Positions 58,728 to 64,000 of a stretch of DNA of 64,000 bases are shown here, piece by piece. The stretch covers positions 1,240,001 to 1,304,000 of the forward strand of contig JAXGMA010000001.1 of assembly GCA_040768905.1 (NCBI GenBank), written 5' to 3'. The first letter of the stretch is position 1. Each line of letters begins with the position of its first letter. The DNA comes from SZUA-584 sp040768905 (GTDB lineage: Bacteria; Bacillota; Clostridia; Christensenellales; SZUA-584). The notes beneath the pieces are model-generated. The model saw only the letters and a list, made by a program, of their open reading frames with translations. It was not told where the DNA came from and did no database searches. Made by a program: the position numbers and the translations under genes.

Positions 58728-59918
58728 ATGGATATAGAAAAAATTAAGCAACTTGATAAACAGTATTACTCCCCCGTTTTCGGCGAACGGCTGCCTGTGT
58801 GTTTTGAACGCGGCGAAGATGTCTTTCTCATAGACAGCAATGGCAAGCGCTATACCGATTTTCTTTCAGGTATCGCGGTCAATTGCCTTGGTTATTCGGA
58901 TGCGGGCTTCAAGCAGGCGCTCAAAGACACCGTTGACAGCCTGCTTCACACCTCCAACTACTTTTACAGCCAAACACAGGCCAGCCTTGCAGAATTGCTC
59001 TGCAAAGCCTCGGGATATGACAACGTGTTTCTGGCAAACAGCGGTGCCGAGGCCATGGAAGGCGCACTAAAGCTTGCACGCAAACTCCACTGCAATAACG
59101 GCAGAGCGCGCTTGCGTTTTGTGACCATGCGCGGCAGCTTTCACGGGCGCACGCTTTTGGCGCTCGCTGCCACCGGGCAGGAAAAATTCCATACACCTTT
59201 TTTACCGCTGCCGTGGGCGTTTGATTATATCACGCCCAATGACATCGCCGCTTTAAAAGCCGCGGTCAGCGCAGATACGGCTGCCGTGGTGATTGAGCCC
59301 ATACAGGGAGAAGGCGGGCTTTTGGAGATCACACCGGAGTATTACGCCGCGATGCGCAGTCTTTGCGACAGGCACGGCGCGCTGATGATCGCGGACGAGA
59401 TACAAACGGGCATGGGGCGCACAGGCACGCTGCTGGCCTCTTCTTCCCTCGGCGCAAAACCTGATATTATTGTACTCGCAAAAGCACTCGGCAACGGTGT
59501 GCCTGTCGGCGCTTTCTTAGCACACGGCGCGGCGGCACAGGCTTTTGAGCCGGGTGATCATGGTTCGACTTTCGGCGGCAACCGTCTTGCCTGCGCAGCC
59601 GCCTTGTATGTGACGCAAAAACTGGTCCGCACGGACTTGCTCACACAGGTCAGCAAAACAGGTGCGTATTTTAAAAAGAAGCTGGCTGCACTGAAAGAAA
59701 GCTGTGCGGATATCATTGAAGTGCGCGGCCGCGGACTGATGCTCGGCATCAAGTTGTCCGATTCGCTGCCGGCAAAGGAGATACAAAAGAAACTGCTGTC
59801 ACTCGGGTTTGTCACGGCAACGGCAGGTGACAACGTGCTGCGGTTCCTTCCGCCTTATGTGATCGGCCATGCGCATATCGACGCGCTGGCGGATGCGCTT
59901 AATTCGGTTTTTGTATAA
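58728..59918 (+). CDS. argD: Acetylornithine aminotransferase
   Basis: PLP-dependent class III aminotransferase of 396 residues, converting N-acetylglutamate semialdehyde to N-acetylornithine. FLSGIAVNCLGYSD, NSGAEAMEGALKLAR, GSFHGRT, EPIQGEGG, ADEIQTGMGRTG and the PLP lysine in IIVLAKALGNGVPVGAF (near residue 251) are present. It starts 3 nt after the argB stop. Confidence 0.95.
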   Translation: MDIEKIKQLDKQYYSPVFGERLPVCFERGEDVFLIDSNGKRYTDFLSGIAVNCLGYSDAGFKQALKDTVDSLLHTSNYFYSQTQASLAELLCKASGYDNVFLANSGAEAMEGALKLARKLHCNNGRARLRFVTMRGSFHGRTLLALAATGQEKFHTPFLPLPWAFDYITPNDIAALKAAVSADTAAVVIEPIQGEGGLLEITPEYYAAMRSLCDRHGALMIADEIQTGMGRTGTLLASSSLGAKPDIIVLAKALGNGVPVGAFLAHGAAAQAFEPGDHGSTFGGNRLACAAALYVTQKLVRTDLLTQVSKTGAYFKKKLAALKESCADIIEVRGRGLMLGIKLSDSLPAKEIQKKLLSLGFVTATAGDNVLRFLPPYVIGHAHIDALADALNSVFV

Positions 59919-59947
59919 ACAATGCAGCATCACAACCGGAGGACTTT

Positions 59948-62900
59948 ATGCCCAAAAGAGATGACATAAAAAAAATCATGGTGATCGGCTCAGGCCCGAT
60001 CGTGATCGGCCAGGCTGCAGAATTTGACTATTCAGGCACGCAGGCGTGTAAAGCGCTGCGCGAAGAAAACTATGAGGTCGTACTCATCAATTCCAATCCC
60101 GCGACGATCATGACAGACGAAGAGATGGCCGACCGCGTGTATATAGAACCCATCACGCTTGAAACAATATCCATAATACTGCGCCAGGAGCGCCCGCAGG
60201 GCATCATCGCAACGCTCGGCGGCCAGACAGGGCTCAACATGGCGGTGGAGCTGGCAGAAAGCGGCATCCTCGATGAGCTCTCTATCGAGCTTCTTGGCAC
60301 TTCGCTTGAATCCATCAAGCTTGCCGAAGACCGCGAGCTGTTCAAAGCCACGATGGAACGCATCGGCGAAAAAATTGCACGCAGCTGTATTGCGGGCTCG
60401 ATATCAGAAGCCGAGGCTTTTGCCCGGGAAGCCGGTTTTCCCGTCATCGTGCGTCCTGCATACACGCTTGGCGGCACGGGCGGCGGCGTCGCACATGATA
60501 CAGAGCAGCTTAAGAACATCACCGCTCAGGGGCTTTCCTTTTCTATGATACACCAGGTTCTTCTGGAGCAAAGCGTGGCAGGCTATAAGGAGATCGAATA
60601 TGAGGTGATGCGCGACGCCAAGGACAACTGTATCGTGGTGTGCAACATGGAAAACTTCGATCCTGTCGGCATACACACGGGAGACAGCATCGTTGTCGCG
60701 CCTTCGCAGACGCTGTCCGATAAAGAATACCAGATGCTCAGAAGCGCGTCGCTCAAGATCATACGCGCGCTTAAGATCAAAGGCGGCTGCAACATACAGT
60801 TTGCGCTTGACCCCGATACGTATGAGTATGTCGTTATTGAAGTCAACCCGCGCGTGTCGCGTTCGTCCGCACTCGCAAGCAAAGCCACGGGTTACCCCAT
60901 CGCACGCGCTGCCGCTAAGATCGCTGTCGGCTACGGGCTTGATGAGATCACCAATCCGATCACGGGCGAAACGTGCGCCTGCTTTGAACCCACGCTCGAT
61001 TACGTGGTCACCAAGGTGCCGCGCTGGCCTTTTGACAAATTCGTGACCGCAACACGCACACTGGGCACGCAAATGAAAGCCACAGGCGAAGTGATGGCGA
61101 TCGGCCGGAACTTTGAGGAATCGCTGTTAAAAGCCATCGACAGCCTTGATGTCAAGCTTGATTACCAGCTTGGCATGAAGAGCATCGCGTCGTGGAGCGA
61201 TGAGGAGTTGGAAAACTCACTTAAGAACCCGGATGATGAGCGCATTTTCGTCGTCTCCGAGGCGCTTGACCGCGGTTACAGCGTCGACGATATTTTTGAA
61301 ATCACAAGAATTGACAAGTTCTTTATCAGCAAACTTAAAAACATCGTGAAGATCGCGGAAGAATTGAAACGCCATACCATCGATACGCTGCCTGTGGATT
61401 TGCTCAAAAAATGCAAAAGGTACGGCTTCGGCGACAGCTATACCGCGAACCTTTTGGGTTCTCAGGAAGCCGCCGTCAAAGCGCTGCGCATGGCGCTTGG
61501 GATCCGCCCCACCTATAAAATGGTCGACACCTGCGCTTGTGAATTCGAGGCCAAAACGCCGTATTACTACTCATGCTACGATACCGCAGACGAAACGCGG
61601 GACAGCGGGAGAAAAAAGGTCGTCGTGCTGGGCTCCGGCCCCATACGCATCGGCCAGGGCATTGAATTTGACTACTGTTCCGTACATGCTGTGATCGCGC
61701 TGCGGCAGCTTGGCCTTGAATCCATCATTATCAACTCGAATCCGGAAACGGTCTCGACCGATTTTGACACCTCCGACAAACTTTATTTTGAACCTTTAAC
61801 GCGCGAATGCGTGCTCGACATCATCGAGCGCGAAAAACCCGAGGGCGTCATCGTGCAGTTCGGCGGGCAGACAGCCATCAATCTGGCCGCGCCGCTTGCC
61901 AAGGTGGGCGTGCATATTCTGGGCACGTCCGTTGACGGCATAGACCGCGCCGAAAACCGCGACCGTTTTTTGAAAACACTCGAAAAACTCAGCATTCCCG
62001 TGCCGCCCGGCGCAACCGCATTTTCGCTTGAAGACGCAAAGATCATCGCGCAGCGTATCGGTTTCCCGGTGCTGGTACGTCCTTCATATGTGCTCGGCGG
62101 ACGCGCGATGGAAATCGTCTACAATGTGCAGGAACTCACCGAATACATGACTGCTGCAGCAAAAGTATCGCCTGAGCATCCGGTGCTTATCGACAAATAC
62201 CTGATTGGCAAAGAAGTGGAAACAGACGGTATCTGCGACGGCAACGAGGCGCTCATCGTCGGCGTGATGGAACACATCGAACGCGCAGGCGTACATTCGG
62301 GTGACAGCTTTGCGGTTTATCCCGCGCAGACGCTGGAGGCACAGACGAAAAAGACGATCGTCGATTACGCCGTACGCATCGGCATTGAGCTTGGCATCAA
62401 AGGGCTCTACAACATTCAGTTTGTCGTGGAAGCGGACGGCAAGGTGTATGCTCTTGAGGTCAACCCGCGCGCAAGCCGCACCGTGCCTATACTCTCAAAA
62501 GTCACGGGAGTCCCCATGGTCGCCGCTGCCACGCACATCATGATGGGCGGTACGCTGCACAGCCTTGCTATCGGCACCGGGCTGCACAAGGAAAGCCGCA
62601 TGATCACAGTCAAGGCGCCTGTGTTTTCGTTTTCAAAAATGACTACGGTGGATATCTTTTTAGGCCCCGAGATGAAATCAACGGGCGAAGTGATGGGCAC
62701 GGACTATACGTACTTAGCGGCGCTGAAAAAAGCCTTTGTCGCTTCGGGTGTGCATCCTCCGCGCGCCGATCTGCCGATCCTTTTCTCCATCACCGACAGA
62801 GACAAGGGTGAAGCAGCCGGCTTTGCGCGTAAACTGCTCAAAATGGGCTATGCGCTTGCCTGTACTGACCATACATATTCGTATTTTTCCTCGCAGGGCA

Positions 62901-63154
62901 TCGCTTGCAGCCTTGTTTCCAAAGAAGATGTGATCTTGGCGCTCAAAGACAGGAAAATAGGCATGGTCATCAACACACCGACACGCGGCAAGCTGCAGGA
63001 TCGCCTCGGATTCATGCTGCGCCGCACCGCCATGGAATTCAATGTGCCTTGTATCACATCCATGGATACGCTCAGCGCGCTGTTGTCTGTGATGAGCGCT
63101 GATGCCATCGAAGAGCATCACATACCTTTGAATATGTATTTAAAAGGAGAATGA
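59948..63154 (+). CDS. carB: Carbamoyl phosphate synthase large subunit
   Basis: CarB makes carbamoyl phosphate from ammonia (from the glutaminase subunit), bicarbonate and two ATP. The two homologous halves are complete: PIVIGQAAEFDYSGTQAC and PIRIGQGIEFDYCSVHAV; ATP-grasp loops RPAYTLGGTGGG and RPSYVLGGRAM; EVNPRVSRSSALASKATGYP and EVNPRASRTVPILSKVTGVP. The C-terminal allosteric domain ends near NMYLKGE. Length of 1068 residues is normal. It lies inside the arg operon without carA, so the small subunit must be encoded outside this window. Confidence 0.97.
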   Translation: MPKRDDIKKIMVIGSGPIVIGQAAEFDYSGTQACKALREENYEVVLINSNPATIMTDEEMADRVYIEPITLETISIILRQERPQGIIATLGGQTGLNMAVELAESGILDELSIELLGTSLESIKLAEDRELFKATMERIGEKIARSCIAGSISEAEAFAREAGFPVIVRPAYTLGGTGGGVAHDTEQLKNITAQGLSFSMIHQVLLEQSVAGYKEIEYEVMRDAKDNCIVVCNMENFDPVGIHTGDSIVVAPSQTLSDKEYQMLRSASLKIIRALKIKGGCNIQFALDPDTYEYVVIEVNPRVSRSSALASKATGYPIARAAAKIAVGYGLDEITNPITGETCACFEPTLDYVVTKVPRWPFDKFVTATRTLGTQMKATGEVMAIGRNFEESLLKAIDSLDVKLDYQLGMKSIASWSDEELENSLKNPDDERIFVVSEALDRGYSVDDIFEITRIDKFFISKLKNIVKIAEELKRHTIDTLPVDLLKKCKRYGFGDSYTANLLGSQEAAVKALRMALGIRPTYKMVDTCACEFEAKTPYYYSCYDTADETRDSGRKKVVVLGSGPIRIGQGIEFDYCSVHAVIALRQLGLESIIINSNPETVSTDFDTSDKLYFEPLTRECVLDIIEREKPEGVIVQFGGQTAINLAAPLAKVGVHILGTSVDGIDRAENRDRFLKTLEKLSIPVPPGATAFSLEDAKIIAQRIGFPVLVRPSYVLGGRAMEIVYNVQELTEYMTAAAKVSPEHPVLIDKYLIGKEVETDGICDGNEALIVGVMEHIERAGVHSGDSFAVYPAQTLEAQTKKTIVDYAVRIGIELGIKGLYNIQFVVEADGKVYALEVNPRASRTVPILSKVTGVPMVAAATHIMMGGTLHSLAIGTGLHKESRMITVKAPVFSFSKMTTVDIFLGPEMKSTGEVMGTDYTYLAALKKAFVASGVHPPRADLPILFSITDRDKGEAAGFARKLLKMGYALACTDHTYSYFSSQGIACSLVSKEDVILALKDRKIGMVINTPTRGKLQDRLGFMLRRTAMEFNVPCITSMDTLSALLSVMSADAIEEHHIPLNMYLKGE

Positions 63155-63156
63155 AG

Positions 63157-64000
63157 ATGGAAGACCTGATCTGCTATAAACCGCAAAAGCCCTTTTCGCA
63201 AAAACATCTGCTTACGCTTTTAGATTACACGCCTGACGAAATATTGACCGTTGTAAGCCTTGGTTTGAAGCTGAAAAAGCAGTATAAGGAAGGTCTGCGC
63301 CCTCCCCTTCTTGCGGGCAAAATACTTGCAATGATATTCGCAAAAAGCTCAACACGCACGCGCGTGTCTTTTGAGGCCGGCATATACCAGCTTGGCGGCA
63401 CGGCGCAGTTTTTGAGCAGCGCCGATATACAGCTTGGCCGCGGAGAGCCCATCAGCGATACCGCAAAGGTGCTCTCTCGCATGGTCGACGGCATCATGAT
63501 CCGCACCTTTTCGCAAAGCGACTTAGAGCAGCTTGCGGCGCACGGCACCATCCCAGTGATCAACGGCTTGACAGATCTTGTGCATCCTTGCCAGATACTT
63601 GCCGACTTAATGACGTATTACGAACACAAACGCAGTTTCAAGGGGAAGCTGGCTTTTATCGGCGACGGAAACAATGTGGCCAACTCACTGCTCATCGGCT
63701 GCAGCAAACTCGGGCTGGATATAGCCATCGCCTGCCCGAAAGGTTTTGAGCCAGACCTTGGGATGCTCGCCGCGGCACAGCAGGCGGCGGCTTTATGCGG
63801 CAGCACCGTCACCGTCACGCATGACCCCGTTGAAGCAGCCAAAGACGCCGATGCCGTGTATACCGATGTGTGGGCCAGTATGGGGCAGGAAAGCGGCGCA
63901 TCGGAAAAGTATGCGCACTTTGCCGGTTATCAGGTGAATGACGACCTCACGGCACACTGCAAAAACGATTATATTTTCCTGCACTGCCTGCCGGCACACC
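63157..64000 (+). CDS. argF: Ornithine carbamoyltransferase (3' end off window)
   Basis: OTCase joins ornithine and carbamoyl phosphate to citrulline. The frame runs off the right edge after 281 codons. SSTRTRVSFEAG is the carbamoyl-phosphate site, HPCQILADLMTYYEHK and GDGNNVANSLLIG the second domain start, and FLHCLPAH near the cut edge the ornithine-side Cys motif. Two ATGs exist: 63151 overlaps the carB stop (ATGA) and 63157 has AGGAG 7 nt upstream; I chose the second. Motifs place it with OTCase, not aspartate carbamoyltransferase. Confidence 0.95.
   Translation, partial: MEDLICYKPQKPFSQKHLLTLLDYTPDEILTVVSLGLKLKKQYKEGLRPPLLAGKILAMIFAKSSTRTRVSFEAGIYQLGGTAQFLSSADIQLGRGEPISDTAKVLSRMVDGIMIRTFSQSDLEQLAAHGTIPVINGLTDLVHPCQILADLMTYYEHKRSFKGKLAFIGDGNNVANSLLIGCSKLGLDIAIACPKGFEPDLGMLAAAQQAAALCGSTVTVTHDPVEAAKDADAVYTDVWASMGQESGASEKYAHFAGYQVNDDLTAHCKNDYIFLHCLPAH

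Overview
The window looks like a chromosomal segment of an endospore-forming, low-to-mid GC Firmicute of the Clostridia type. The evidence is the sporulation set (Spo0A, SpoIVB, SpoIIM, a SigK homologue, SpoIIIE/FtsK, dipicolinate synthase A and B), the FabK-type fatty-acid operon, a sortase B-like protein, GTP-type PEP carboxykinase, DivIVA/SepF, and an OLE-type RNA next to a membrane protein that fits OapA. No rRNA, tRNA, CRISPR array, transposase or phage gene was seen. I cannot name the genus from this sequence.

Layout. (1) 1-5.8 kb, minus strand, visibly AT-richer than the rest: surface polysaccharide locus with rmlD-rmlA-rmlC-rmlB (dTDP-L-rhamnose), two GT2 glycosyltransferases and a truncated polymerase/ligase-like membrane protein. 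(2) 6-8 kb: a DUF3048 lipoprotein and a sigK homologue whose extreme C-terminus is frameshifted. (3) 8-17.2 kb, minus strand: one fatty-acid operon accB-C-D-A-fabH-acpP-fabK-fabD-G-F-fabZ, with a strong SigA promoter, a palindrome in the leader and a terminator. (4) 17.4-21 kb, minus: thiol-redox operon (membrane-anchored thioredoxin, CcdA, DUF2703 protein, CoA-disulfide reductase/rhodanese) behind a promoter overlapped by a perfect 10-bp dyad. (5) 21-22.6 kb: ylbF-like gene, a charge-segregated Cys-rich protein of unknown function, a Gly/Ala-tailed lipoprotein and a 39-bp tandem repeat. (6) 22.6-28 kb, minus: pckA, then GT4 glycosyltransferase, UDP-galactopyranose mutase and a flippase-like membrane protein. 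(7) 28-34 kb, minus: divIVA, sepF, yggS, an HlyD-like protein, and an RsbV/RsbW/SigB-like partner-switching module with an extra ATPase. (8) 34-44 kb, minus: hydrolase, tcdA, ridA, spoIIM, spo0A (SigH promoter and 0A box), spoIVB, recN, argR, nadK, tlyA, oapA-like gene. (9) 44.0-44.6 kb: about 620-nt structured RNA, OLE-like, with its own promoter. (10) 44.7-52.3 kb, minus: recA, pgsA, rimO, spoIIIE/ftsK, tepA-like gene, dpaB, dpaA. (11) 52.5-56.7 kb: a sortase B homologue lacking its catalytic His and Cys, and a MacAB-like efflux system. (12) 56.8-64 kb, plus: argC-argB-argD-carB-argF (cut by the window edge) under a promoter carrying two ARG boxes.

The most interesting points are: the OLE-like RNA with its membrane partner; the apparently dead sortase; the partner-switching module in which the RsbW-like protein has lost key nucleotide-binding residues while a second intact ATPase sits downstream; the sigK C-terminal lesion beside a SigK-type promoter on dpaA; the redox operon with an ArsR-like operator; and several strong unannotated dyads. 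Everything here was read by eye. Promoter, operator and RNA calls rest on motif matching, and no database search or folding program was run.
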